Of a stretch of DNA of 64,000 nucleotides, positions 55,831 to 64,000 are shown in pieces; positions within the stretch are counted from its first letter, which is position 1, and every line of letters starts with the position of its first letter. Made by a program: the position numbers and the translations under genes. The notes below the pieces were generated by a model. It was not told the origin of the DNA and made no database searches. It saw only the letters and a program-made list of their open reading frames with translations. This stretch comes from UBA7359 sp038142205 (GTDB taxonomy: Bacteria; Pseudomonadota; Gammaproteobacteria; Eutrophobiales; Eutrophobiaceae), in the NCBI GenBank assembly GCA_038142205.1, contig JAYQJO010000001.1, positions 248,001-312,000 on the forward strand, given 5' to 3'.

Positions 55831-57243
55831 TTAAGCGACTTTTTTAACTATGTGTGACTGTATCGCTGTTTTTAGAGCGGTGCAAACTGATTTGAAGGAT
55901 TGTAGTTCTTTACTGGTTATTTGTCTGGTTGAATTTCCGTGGTCGACAAAAAAGCAGCCTATATTTTTATTATTGGCATAAAAAGAATTAACTATAATCG
56001 CTGCATGAGGTTGCATCGGTCTTAATTCTTCGGGTAATAAATGACTGAATTTGTGTTGATTATTGGGGTTGATACATAACGTTTGTTCTTTTCTTATTAA
56101 TGGAGCAAATAATTTATTTAATTTCAAAGATATTTTAAGTGGTTTTATCTTTGGTATATTTTTCTTTAATACTTGAAACTTGGCATCCAGGCAGTTTTCT
56201 TTTTTGTTCATTTGTAGAAATATCACGCGTGAAAAACCGATGCCTTCATGTAATGCTCTCATCGTAATTTCTATTAATTCTCGTGCTGATTTATCTGAGT
56301 TTTGGGTAAGCAATAATTTCATACAATCAGATAAAACAGTATTTTCAGTTTTTGCTTCGATTTTTCCAACTGTTTGCTTTTTAATTGATGATGGATAACT
56401 CATCATAGTTAATAACAAGTGTTGATAGGGCAGGTTTCTATAACTATGACGAATGGTCTCAATAATAGCGCGGTTGACTTTTCCTGGCGCTCTAGCAACC
56501 GGGACACGTATGTATTCTGCAACACGTTTTATTAAATCTTCAGGGTACTGTACTGACTCATTACTGAATATCTGATGCATGAGTTCGGAAGCGAGTCGAC
56601 TACCTGTTATTTTAGGGTTGTGATGTTTGTCGGAATAACTTTCACGAATAAGCTCGGGTAGTTTCCAGTGTTTCGCTATCGCTTCAGAAATTTCATCGAC
56701 GTTGTTGCCTAATAATTTTTTCTCATTTTTGGCATAGTTTTTCGGATCGGTGAAATAAATTTTTTCAATTTGTTTTGCGATATCTGGGTCAATCAGGTAC
56801 AACATGAAACTAAAGAAACCGCGGTTTAATGCGGCAGTATAATTCTCATTATTTTCCTGTTCTTTTCTTAGTATTGACCAGTCTTTTGCAATGCAAGCTA
56901 CATGATACTGGTAGCCATAGATTCCCATTATTTTTGAATAAAGCTTTTTATCAATGGTTTTTTCCAGTTCGGGTAATTCGGTCAGCATTTTGATAACTAT
57001 TGGGATGCTAATTAAAGAGATTGCGTGATAAATTGTTGTAATTTCGCGCTTGCTTGCACGACCAGCAGTACGCAATAAGGTCATGGCAAAGCCAGGATCC
57101 TGTCTGGCGATGTCACTTAATACAGTGATCGTGATATCTTTTTCTTCTTCCTGTAATTCATAAATTTTGCGCTTACTTTTATTTAATACAGGGATCTCAC
57201 AATCACTGAGTACTTTTAGCCAGTCTGATAATGCTTTTGCCAT
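55831..57243 (-). CDS. HDOD-domain protein with C-terminal GAF-like region
   Basis: 470 residues. The N-terminal HDOD domain runs about 10-220: IPVLNKSKRKIYELQ, VLSDIARQDPGFAMTLLRTA, and an IYHAISLISIPIV segment where HD-type catalytic residues are lacking, as expected of HDOD. The C-terminal 150 residues (SARELIEITMRALHEGIGFS, then a hydrophobic/acidic alternation ending FFVDHGNSTRQITSKELQSF) resemble a GAF sensor. Such proteins take part in signalling; the partner is unknown. Confidence 0.87.
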   Translation of the reverse strand: MAKALSDWLKVLSDCEIPVLNKSKRKIYELQEEEKDITITVLSDIARQDPGFAMTLLRTAGRASKREITTIYHAISLISIPIVIKMLTELPELEKTIDKKLYSKIMGIYGYQYHVACIAKDWSILRKEQENNENYTAALNRGFFSFMLYLIDPDIAKQIEKIYFTDPKNYAKNEKKLLGNNVDEISEAIAKHWKLPELIRESYSDKHHNPKITGSRLASELMHQIFSNESVQYPEDLIKRVAEYIRVPVARAPGKVNRAIIETIRHSYRNLPYQHLLLTMMSYPSSIKKQTVGKIEAKTENTVLSDCMKLLLTQNSDKSARELIEITMRALHEGIGFSRVIFLQMNKKENCLDAKFQVLKKNIPKIKPLKISLKLNKLFAPLIRKEQTLCINPNNQHKFSHLLPEELRPMQPHAAIIVNSFYANNKNIGCFFVDHGNSTRQITSKELQSFKSVCTALKTAIQSHIVKKVA

Positions 57244-57416
57244 AATTTATCCATTTCTGCGATTAGGAATTCGGACGACAAACGCTTTGGAGCGCCCCAA
57301 TTAGCCTGTCACTTCCAGCTTATCGGGCGAAAAAGGATAAATCTTGAGAAAATTAATGTATTTGCTTGTTTGTAGCAGTGGGGAATAGAAGAACTATTCC
57401 CCTGAATTGCGTTATT

Positions 57417-57740
57417 TTAGCGCTCTAAATGCGCCAGTTTACCTGTTTTGTCTTTCCACTCATCTGCGTCATCGGGAGCGGGCTTCATTTCGTTAATGAC
57501 AGGCCATTCTCTCGATAATTCTTCATTTAATGCGATACATTCCTGCATTTCATCAGGCACATCTTCATCAGCCATAATGGCTTCTACAGGGCATTCTGGT
57601 TCGCAGAGGGTGCAATCGATACACTCGTCCGGATCGATAACTAACATATTAGGACCTTCGTGGAAGCAGTCTACAGGACAGACTTCAACACAATCGGTGT
57701 ATTTACATTTGATACAGTTTTCAGTAACAACAAATGGCAT
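57417..57740 (-). CDS. fdxA: 7Fe ferredoxin FdxA
   Basis: 107 residues. Cys9, Cys17, Cys21 and Cys40, Cys43, Cys46, Cys50 supply one [3Fe-4S] and one [4Fe-4S] cluster, as in Azotobacter ferredoxin I (MPFVVTENCIKCKYTDCVEV, then ECIDCTLCEPECPVEAI). Electron carrier in the cytoplasm. It sits directly downstream of mutS/ABC genes on the same strand; mutS-fdxA proximity is common in gammaproteobacteria. Confidence 0.96.
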   Translation of the reverse strand: MPFVVTENCIKCKYTDCVEVCPVDCFHEGPNMLVIDPDECIDCTLCEPECPVEAIMADEDVPDEMQECIALNEELSREWPVINEMKPAPDDADEWKDKTGKLAHLER

Positions 57741-57819
57741 CAGTTTTTACCTATAATTCATATTTCTAAAAAGGAAGGCATCATACTCGTTCATGCTGTT
57801 GCATAAAAGCCCCCACAAA

Positions 57820-57841
57820 GCATTTATTTTTTAATAAATGC
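57820..57841 (-). terminator. Hairpin after the ABC ATPase gene
   Basis: GCATTTATT (57820-57828) and AATAAATGC (57833-57841) form a perfect 9-bp stem with a 4-base loop, starting two bases beyond the ABC ATPase stop on the minus strand. Only three T follow, so it is a modest terminator or processing signal upstream of fdxA. Confidence 0.5.
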
Positions 57842-57843
57842 AA

Positions 57844-58773
57844 TTAATTATTGTTCTTAATAACAGTAGATATTTCGTCAGCCAGCGCTTTGCCTTTCTT
57901 AATTTCTGATACAGAGATATTAAGCTCATTAAGTTTAGATAGTATTTTGATTTGTACCGACTCAGCCGAGTCATTCTCGTAATAAATTAACCATGATTTC
58001 ATATCGTTTTTGTCGTTTTCGACCTTGCTTATATTGCTGATTTCTTTAAGAATTTCAGATAGATGTTGGTCAGTAACTTTTTCAAGGCCCAGACTAAAAC
58101 ATTGTTCTGTTCTGGTAAGTTCAGCCAGACTAGTATGCGTTATAACTTTGCCCTTGTTCATAATGACGATATCACTACATATATCCTCAATTTCAGCTAG
58201 ATTATGCGAGCTGATAACAATGCTGTATTTCTCGCGTAATTGTCTCAAAAGACTGCGTACTTCTGTTGCTGCGACAGGATCCAGCCCTGATGTCGGTTCG
58301 TCCATGAGAATTAATTCAGGCTCAGCGATTAATGATTGCGCCAGCATGACACGTTTGCGTTGCCCAAAACTTAAGGTTTCCGGATATTGATTAGCAAAAC
58401 TATTAGCCTGAACCTGTGATAAAACGTGTTCGACTTCTTTTGCTGCATTCTGTTTATTCAGTCCTTGCAGGCGTGCGTAATGTCGTAGTTGAGTCGCTAC
58501 ATCAATACCTTTAAACATGGCTGTATCCTGCGGTAGTAAAGCCAGCTTTCCTTTATTGTTGACTGAGTCAGGTATATCACCCATAACCAATACTTCGCCA
58601 GAGCTGGGTTTAATAAAGCCACATAGAATAGAAAATAAAGTCGATTTACCAGCACCATTTGGGCCAACAACGCCTGTTGCTTGTGTAATGGAAAGCTCGA
58701 GATCAAAAGCGTTGAGTGCTTTAATACCTTTATAGTTTTTACTTAAAGATTTGCATTGAATATGTAACGTCAT
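57844..58773 (-). CDS. ABC transporter ATP-binding protein
   Basis: 309 residues. Walker A GPNGAGKST (37-45), signature LSFGQRKRVMLAQ, Walker B LILMDEPTSGLDP and the H-loop ISSHNL are all intact. The long C-terminal extension (about 90 residues) is typical of CcmA/NosF-type exporters. With the permease gene directly upstream it forms an ABC-2 export system; the cargo is unknown. Confidence 0.95.
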   Translation of the reverse strand: MTLHIQCKSLSKNYKGIKALNAFDLELSITQATGVVGPNGAGKSTLFSILCGFIKPSSGEVLVMGDIPDSVNNKGKLALLPQDTAMFKGIDVATQLRHYARLQGLNKQNAAKEVEHVLSQVQANSFANQYPETLSFGQRKRVMLAQSLIAEPELILMDEPTSGLDPVAATEVRSLLRQLREKYSIVISSHNLAEIEDICSDIVIMNKGKVITHTSLAELTRTEQCFSLGLEKVTDQHLSEILKEISNISKVENDKNDMKSWLIYYENDSAESVQIKILSKLNELNISVSEIKKGKALADEISTVIKNNN

Positions 58774-59583
58774 TTACATATCCCGCCGTTTAAAGATAAA
58801 CCAGCCAAGGCCAAAATAAACAAGCGTATAACTACATAGAGTGGCGATAGATAGCAAAAGATTTTCTGTATTAACATCTACAACAGTTTGTTTAATGCTA
58901 CTAGGTATTAAGTATGCTGAATAGCTAAAGTCATCTTTTAATAAAAAGCTCAATAGTATTAACAATACATACAACATCATACCAGCAAATAAACAACCAA
59001 AAGCAGAGCGTGTAAATGTAGAAATAAAAGACATAAAAACGATGAAAGGTAAACTGTAAAAAGAGATCAGAGAAAATATTTGTAAGCCATAAAAGGCAAT
59101 CGCCTGTATTTCATCTTCGCTATTCATATAAGCTTGCACTGATGCCCAGGTAGATGTGATGAACAGGCAAATAAATACGAGTAAGCCAACGGCCAATATC
59201 CTTGATAAATAGAGTTCTATGCGAGTTGTACGCGTTAATATAAATCGGAATGCGCCACGGTTTGCATCACTGGAATATTGATTATTAGCAGCAAGTAAAA
59301 TGAATAAAGGGGTAATTGTTGTTGAAATTAAAAGATAAAGTGACAATGTTGCAGGTCTATCGACAAACAAACGTTCAATTAATAATTGATCTTCCGTTAC
59401 ATAGCTAGCGATAAATAAACCTTGAGCACTGTGTATCCATTCAACAGCAAGTTGTGTAACGTTATCAAAAACAAGGTACCAAAATAGAAAGTAAGGAATA
59501 ATAAACGCCAGACTTTTTAAGTTTGCTAAAGAATAGTAAAAGTCAAACATCGTTAGTTCTTTTAATCGAGAAAGATTTAACAT
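58774..59583 (-). CDS. ABC-2 type transporter permease
   Basis: 269 residues with six hydrophobic helices (starting about 25, 82, 133, 165, 195, 240). FRFILTRTTRIELYLSRILA matches the cytosolic loop of NosY-like permeases. No gap separates it from the ATPase gene. Its position beside mutS gives no clue to the substrate. Confidence 0.9.
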   Translation of the reverse strand: MLNLSRLKELTMFDFYYSLANLKSLAFIIPYFLFWYLVFDNVTQLAVEWIHSAQGLFIASYVTEDQLLIERLFVDRPATLSLYLLISTTITPLFILLAANNQYSSDANRGAFRFILTRTTRIELYLSRILAVGLLVFICLFITSTWASVQAYMNSEDEIQAIAFYGLQIFSLISFYSLPFIVFMSFISTFTRSAFGCLFAGMMLYVLLILLSFLLKDDFSYSAYLIPSSIKQTVVDVNTENLLLSIATLCSYTLVYFGLGWFIFKRRDM

Positions 59584-59620
59584 GATTGATAAATAGAGGT
59601 AAGGAAATATTTAAATAAAA

Positions 59621-62188
59621 CTATTCATTTAGCATGGCGTGTAATTCATACAATAATGCCAATGCCTGTTTTGGACTGGTAGCGTCTGGGTCAATATCCT
59701 GTAGTTTTTGTATTAATAAGCTTTCTGGCTCGCTTTTGTTAAATAAATCTGTTTGTGGCGTTTTAGGCTTTTCAATAAGGTTTTGTTGCTCTATTTCATT
59801 CAAACGTTGTTTAGCCGCGTTGATAACTTTCTTCGGAATACCGGCAAGAGAAGCAACTTGTATACCGTAACTTTGGTTTGCCGGGCCAGGTTTTACCGAA
59901 TGTAATAATACGATTTCATCACCGTGTTCAACTACACCCATATGTACATTTGTTACATTATCTTCATGCTCAGGTAATGAGGTTAATTCAAAATAATGCG
60001 TAGCAAACAGTGTGTAGGCCTGTGTCACTTTTGCCAGCTGCGATGCGCAAGCCCAGGCCAAAGCAAGACCATCATAAGTACTAGTTCCTCTGCCTATTTC
60101 ATCCATTAATACTAGACTTTGATCCGTCGCATTGTTAAGGATGTTAGCTGTTTCTGTCATTTCAACCATAAAAGTTGAACGGCCACTGGCAAGATCATCA
60201 GATGCACCGATGCGGGTAAATATGCGATCAATAGGGCCGATGATTGCTTTTTCTGCGGGAACATAACTACCAATATGAGCTAGTAAAACAATTAAAGCTG
60301 TTTGTCGCATATAGGTTGATTTACCACCCATATTAGGCCCAGTGATGATTAACATCTGCTGTTCTTCATTAAGTGATAAATCATTAGCAATGAAAGGTTC
60401 GGCTTGAATTTGTTCAACAACAGGGTGTCTGCCTGCTTCGATACACAGCTTTCTTTCGTTAGTTAAAACTGGTGCATTAAAGTTTAATGTCTCGGCTATT
60501 TCTGCAAAGCAAAGATAAATATCAAACTCTGATAGAGCCGAGGCGCAACGTTGTAACTCAGATAAATATTCAGCAATGATGTCGAGCAATTTATCGTATA
60601 GTTTTTTCTCTCGTGCCAGTGATTTCTCCTTAGCACTAAGAATTTTGTTTTCAAATTCTTTTAACTCTGGCGTGATAAAACGTTCTGCTGCTTTTAGAGT
60701 TTGGCGGCGGGTGTAATTATCAGGTACGTTGGCAGAATGTATTCGACTGATTTCTATGTAATAACCATGCACACGGTTATAGCCGACTTTTAATCCTTGT
60801 ATACTTGTACGTTGTTTTTCCTGTTCTTCCAGATCAATTAAAAATTGTCCAGCATCGTTACTCAGCTGTCTTAATTCATCCAGTTCTGAGTCATAACCAT
60901 CAGCAATGACACCGCCATCACGAATGACAACAGGTGGTTCATCAACTAGCGCATGGTTCAATGTATTGAGTAATTCGGGAAAGAGATGAATATCTTCTGA
61001 TAAACTAATTAGTCGTGGACTATCGATTTTATCAAGTTGCTTTTTTATCTCAGGTAATAAGGTCAGACTGTTCCTAAGTTGTATTAAATCTCTTGGTCGA
61101 GCTGATTTTAAAGCAATACGCGACATGATACGTTCGATGTCACAAATGGCTCGCATACCTTCATGAAAATCGCTATGACGATGATTATGTATCAACTTCT
61201 TAACAGCATCATAACGCAGTTGTAACTTTTTATGATCGCGAACGGGTTGTTGTAACCATCGACGTAATAATCGCCCACCCATAACCGTCGATGTATTGTC
61301 GATAACTTTTAGTAAGGTATGGGGTTTATTCTCAACCAAGCCCGTTTCCAGTTCCAGGTTGCGACGCGATACAGCATCAATTTGCACAATATTATTTGCA
61401 ATATTGACTTTGGGTGTTTGTAAATGCGTCAGTGTTGTTTTTTGTGTGTCACTGAGATACTGAACCAGACAGCCCAAAGCAGCGATACTTTCCTGCATGT
61501 TTTGACAGCCAAAACCGTCTAAATCTTTAACCTTGTATTGTTTTTTTATTAATGTTTCAGCTGATTTCTGATTAAAGTGCCAGTCAGGACGCTTGGTAAA
61601 CGTAAGGTTATTTATATTTTCTATTGATTGTTGAAAAGATTCGCTGATTAATACTTCTGCTGGTTGGTACTGTTCAATAATATCTTCAATAGACGTCTCT
61701 GGTTCGGTTTCTGAAAGAGAAACCTGTCCACTACTGAGTTCAACACTAGCAAGACCGAGTTTATTTTTTGTTTTATAAATAGCCAATAAGATATTAGAAA
61801 TACGCTCATTTAATAAAACATCTTCAGTGATTGTGCCTGGCGTAATAATGCGTACAACTTTACGTTCTACCGGTCCTTTACATAAAGCCGGGTCGCCGAT
61901 TTGCTCACAGATAACAACGGATTCACCCAGCGAAATTAGTTTAGCCAGATAATTATCAACGGCATGAAAAGGCACGCCTGCCATGGGGATAGCGTTGCCA
62001 CCGGATTTACCACGTTTGGTTAAGGTAATATTTAATAAACGCGCTGCTTTTTTCGCATCATCATAGAAAAGTTCGTAAAAGTCTCCCATACGGAAAAATA
62101 GCAACATATCAGGGTGCTCAGCTTTAAAGCCAAGAAATTGCTGCATAACGGGCGTGTGTTGTGCGGTTTGCTTTGTCTGTACAGGCAT
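59621..62188 (-). CDS. mutS: DNA mismatch repair protein MutS
   Basis: 855 residues, full length. The mismatch-binding domain has MRMGDFYELFYDDAK-type sequence (FFRMGDFYELFYDDAKKAAR) with the Phe-x-Glu element. The ATPase has Walker A TGPNMGGKSTYMRQ at about residue 615-628, then VLMDEIGRGTSTYDG and FATHYFELT. The C-terminal extension binds beta clamp/MutS dimers. Translation ATG gives MPVQTKQTAQHTPVMQQFLG. Confidence 0.97.
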   Translation of the reverse strand: MPVQTKQTAQHTPVMQQFLGFKAEHPDMLLFFRMGDFYELFYDDAKKAARLLNITLTKRGKSGGNAIPMAGVPFHAVDNYLAKLISLGESVVICEQIGDPALCKGPVERKVVRIITPGTITEDVLLNERISNILLAIYKTKNKLGLASVELSSGQVSLSETEPETSIEDIIEQYQPAEVLISESFQQSIENINNLTFTKRPDWHFNQKSAETLIKKQYKVKDLDGFGCQNMQESIAALGCLVQYLSDTQKTTLTHLQTPKVNIANNIVQIDAVSRRNLELETGLVENKPHTLLKVIDNTSTVMGGRLLRRWLQQPVRDHKKLQLRYDAVKKLIHNHRHSDFHEGMRAICDIERIMSRIALKSARPRDLIQLRNSLTLLPEIKKQLDKIDSPRLISLSEDIHLFPELLNTLNHALVDEPPVVIRDGGVIADGYDSELDELRQLSNDAGQFLIDLEEQEKQRTSIQGLKVGYNRVHGYYIEISRIHSANVPDNYTRRQTLKAAERFITPELKEFENKILSAKEKSLAREKKLYDKLLDIIAEYLSELQRCASALSEFDIYLCFAEIAETLNFNAPVLTNERKLCIEAGRHPVVEQIQAEPFIANDLSLNEEQQMLIITGPNMGGKSTYMRQTALIVLLAHIGSYVPAEKAIIGPIDRIFTRIGASDDLASGRSTFMVEMTETANILNNATDQSLVLMDEIGRGTSTYDGLALAWACASQLAKVTQAYTLFATHYFELTSLPEHEDNVTNVHMGVVEHGDEIVLLHSVKPGPANQSYGIQVASLAGIPKKVINAAKQRLNEIEQQNLIEKPKTPQTDLFNKSEPESLLIQKLQDIDPDATSPKQALALLYELHAMLNE

Positions 62189-62240
62189 GGAAGGTTATTT
62201 TATAAAAAATGCCTGAATTTAGCTATCACAGACTGACCGC

Positions 62241-63188
62241 TTAGCATGTATTTGGATCAGTAATTTTACATTCTACGGCAGGTGATTGCATCCGCATGAC
62301 GGCTTGAGAATAAAGAACAATACTCCTTCTATTCGTTTCTTTGGGATTAGATATACAGCTTGTGGCAAAATCGCCTTCCGGCGGGCCAAAAAAACCGGGT
62401 GGTGTCGATGCCGGATCAGCCCAATAACGTCCGTACTCCTGTTCTGTCGCAGGAGCTGTGCCTGGACCATATCGTTGCATTGCCCAAACTATGCGATTAA
62501 TAAAAGGAATAATCAGCTCGTAGCAATAACCAACATGTATTTTTAACAGATTCGCATCCTGAATTGATTGCAACGAGTCACCTGCACCGACTGGAGTAGG
62601 ATCGCGGTACATCAAGTTGTCATTTGGGATCATACTAACCTGTTTTAGGACACCATCGTCATTGACATCATGGTAGCCATCTCTACCGAGAATATTAAAA
62701 GATCTTTGCGTAGGACTAACAACAGACACTTTTACATAGCCATCTTCTATCTGTTTCTGGATAACGCGTCGGCCACAAATAACACTGTCTGAATTAAAGT
62801 TATTGATATTGGCATCCAATACACCTCGTAGACCATTGCCGGTGATTTTATTTGCGCCTACACGTCCTTCTCGTGCACTGTCGCTGCTATCAAAACTACT
62901 CGTACAATCCCCGCCGCTATTAATACTCATATAACTGGTGGTATAGAGAGGCGCCATATTACTGGCAAATGCCATGTGCATGTCCTCGAGGCTGGCGTTA
63001 TTTAACGTACCTGCCCGAACAGTTTGAAAAGTAGCATAATTCAGCGTGATCTTCGCTTTGTAGATAAGGGAAAATTGAATAATACCTAGCACAAGTATCA
63101 ACATGACAGGCGCGACAATAACGAACTCAACCATCGCCTGAGCTTTGGAAAATTTATAACAGGTTTTTAATTTCCGAATGTTTCTCAT
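62241..63188 (-). CDS. TadE-like pilus/secreted protein
   Basis: 315 residues. The N-terminal TadE motif is clear: KAQAMVEFVIVAPVMLILVL, with the conserved Glu in a hydrophobic helix about 19-43. The large C-terminal part is extracytoplasmic and Cys-containing (GGDCTSS, DSVICGRR, TSCISNPK, VECKITDPNTC). TadE proteins are minor pseudopilins of tight-adherence systems, but no other tad genes are seen here. The 5' neighbour is a TPR lipoprotein 18 bases away. Confidence 0.87.
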   Translation of the reverse strand: MRNIRKLKTCYKFSKAQAMVEFVIVAPVMLILVLGIIQFSLIYKAKITLNYATFQTVRAGTLNNASLEDMHMAFASNMAPLYTTSYMSINSGGDCTSSFDSSDSAREGRVGANKITGNGLRGVLDANINNFNSDSVICGRRVIQKQIEDGYVKVSVVSPTQRSFNILGRDGYHDVNDDGVLKQVSMIPNDNLMYRDPTPVGAGDSLQSIQDANLLKIHVGYCYELIIPFINRIVWAMQRYGPGTAPATEQEYGRYWADPASTPPGFFGPPEGDFATSCISNPKETNRRSIVLYSQAVMRMQSPAVECKITDPNTC

Positions 63189-63206
63189 ACAGTTGTATTA
63201 ATAAAA

Positions 63207-63680
63207 CTACTCATTGTCCTGTTTAACGATGGATTCAATACCATCGAGTAAGTTTTTTGCTTTACTGTACATAGGATCATCTTTATCTGTATAGATTAGC
63301 ATTTCATTTAAGCTATAAGCGGTTTGTTTTAACTGAACAATACTCATGTTGAACCACGCTTTTGCAAAGCTTGGATCACGTATAACCGCTTCTTTATAAA
63401 GATTGATTGCCGCAGCAGGGCGATTAGTGCGTACATAGATATTACCAAGTCTGAACCAGTGCAAGGCTTCCTTGGGTAATTCTCTTATCAGTATTTCATA
63501 ATTACGCTCTGCATCCGCAAACTCATCATTTAAATAAGCTTGATCAGCCTGTTTTTGTATCTCGATTAAATCAGGTTTAGTTTGCTCTTCTTCTTTAACG
63601 CCTAATTGATTACAGGCACTGAGACTCAATAACATAGTAATGATAATAAAATATTTCAATCTAATTAGAAGGTTCATCAT
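63207..63680 (-). CDS. TPR-repeat lipoprotein
   Basis: 157 residues. Lipobox LLSLSAC at about 16-22 predicts a lipoprotein. Three TPR-like helical pairs follow (AYLNDEFADAERNYEILIRE, HWFRLGNIYVRTNRPAAAIN, FAKAWFNMSIVQLKQTA). It is next to the TadE-like gene and starts inside the DUF192 gene end (about 20-base overlap), so the three are probably one transcript. A TadD-like role is possible. Confidence 0.87.
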   Translation of the reverse strand: MMNLLIRLKYFIIITMLLSLSACNQLGVKEEEQTKPDLIEIQKQADQAYLNDEFADAERNYEILIRELPKEALHWFRLGNIYVRTNRPAAAINLYKEAVIRDPSFAKAWFNMSIVQLKQTAYSLNEMLIYTDKDDPMYSKAKNLLDGIESIVKQDNE

Positions 63681-64000
63681 TCCATACCAGTTGTTGTCCA
63701 GTTTTTAGTTGTAGTGTGTTTATACTGTCTTCGACAAGTTCAAGAACGATACAGGAAGCATTTGATGCCGCCATGCGCCACGGTTTTAATGACTTGACGA
63801 GTTTTACTATAGTTAATTCTTTATCTAAAAAAACAACGTCAATGGTGTACTTCATGCCAAAGGTATGTACCGAAGAACAAGGCGTTATTAATAAACCTTC
63901 ATCATCTATTAATTTTTTTCTTGTTAATAAACCTAACATTCTTTCAAGAAAATTAGTTGTTTTATAAACTTCTCTGATTACACAGTGGCCATTAGCATCA
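63661..64000 (-). CDS. DUF192 family protein (start outside window)
   Basis: The frame runs off the end of the window. Within it an ATG at 63939 gives 92 codons, but the reading continues upstream without a stop (HCVIREVYKTTNFLERMLGL), so the real start lies beyond 64000. DUF192 features are LLTRKKLIDDEGLLITPCSS, then HTFGMKYTIDVVFLDKELT, and a C-terminal SNASCIVLELVEDSI. Function unknown; it is often near tad/flp or export genes. Confidence 0.88.
   Translation of the reverse strand, partial: DANGHCVIREVYKTTNFLERMLGLLTRKKLIDDEGLLITPCSSVHTFGMKYTIDVVFLDKELTIVKLVKSLKPWRMAASNASCIVLELVEDSINTLQLKTGQQLVWNDEPSN

Noticed and set aside
1..64000. CRISPR arrays, tRNA or rRNA genes, insertion sequences, prophage
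   Set aside because: No regularly spaced repeats, cloverleaf-like segments, rRNA-like sequence, transposase or phage genes were seen on reading both strands.

Overview
This window is chromosomal DNA from a low-GC (A/T-rich) gammaproteobacterium. The evidence is the order leuB-asd-fimV-truA-trpF-(trpBA)-accD-folC-dedD-cvpA-purF, which matches the Pseudomonas-type gammaproteobacterial arrangement, together with greA, rlmE-ftsH-glmM, rppH, mpl and DUF1841 proteins. A divergent TCA block (gltA-mdh versus sucAB-lpd) and phaRBA genes indicate a heterotrophic or mixotrophic metabolism with polyhydroxybutyrate turnover. I cannot place it below class. No tRNA, rRNA, IS element, prophage or CRISPR array was seen.

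Layout. 1-4400: 3' end of greA, rlmE, ftsH, glmM. 4427-11260: DyP-type peroxidase, recQ, a small membrane/zinc-ribbon protein, an ArsC/Spx-like protein, dapD, dapC and an EamA transporter. 11348-26365: a long biosynthetic run, leuB to purF, with a stand-alone FimV N-terminal-domain protein before fimV and a tiny HTH-like protein between trpB and trpA. 26388-28867: phaR, phaB, phaA. 29036-29949: a LysR regulator followed by a hairpin-rich spacer. 30187-38408: lpd, sucB, sucA (minus) facing gltA, mdh (plus). 38605-47776: mixed small genes, a HAD phosphatase, rppH, an NspC-like decarboxylase, mpl, a Lon-N-like protein, an FAH-family protein and a photolyase-related protein. 47845-49652: a glycosyltransferase/metallophosphoesterase pair resembling Agt/PlcP (phosphate-stress lipid remodelling). 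50203-57243: nth, DUF1841, a GAF-SpoIIE phosphatase / RsbW-like kinase / STAS module that converges on an FHA protein and a PP2C phosphatase, then DUF4124 and HDOD proteins. 57417-64000: fdxA, an ABC exporter pair, mutS, TadE-like and TPR lipoproteins and a DUF192 protein that runs off the end.

A major caveat is sequence quality. Seven genes (glmM, trpF, dedD, the lysR gene, sucA, the photolyase-related gene and the PP2C gene, which has two lesions) are broken by small indels, each inside a mononucleotide run. Restoring the run recovers a normal-length protein in every case. Several are usually essential or central genes, so homopolymer sequencing error is the simplest explanation. They are annotated here as single genes with the lesion position given.

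The most interesting biology is the two-sided phospho-signalling cluster (50911-54982), the PlcP/Agt-like pair with TGTCAC-type half-sites upstream, the photolyase-related protein lacking its family's C-terminal iron-sulfur cysteines, the FimV-domain duplication, the small HTH protein inside the trp genes, and strong palindromes next to phaR and lysR.
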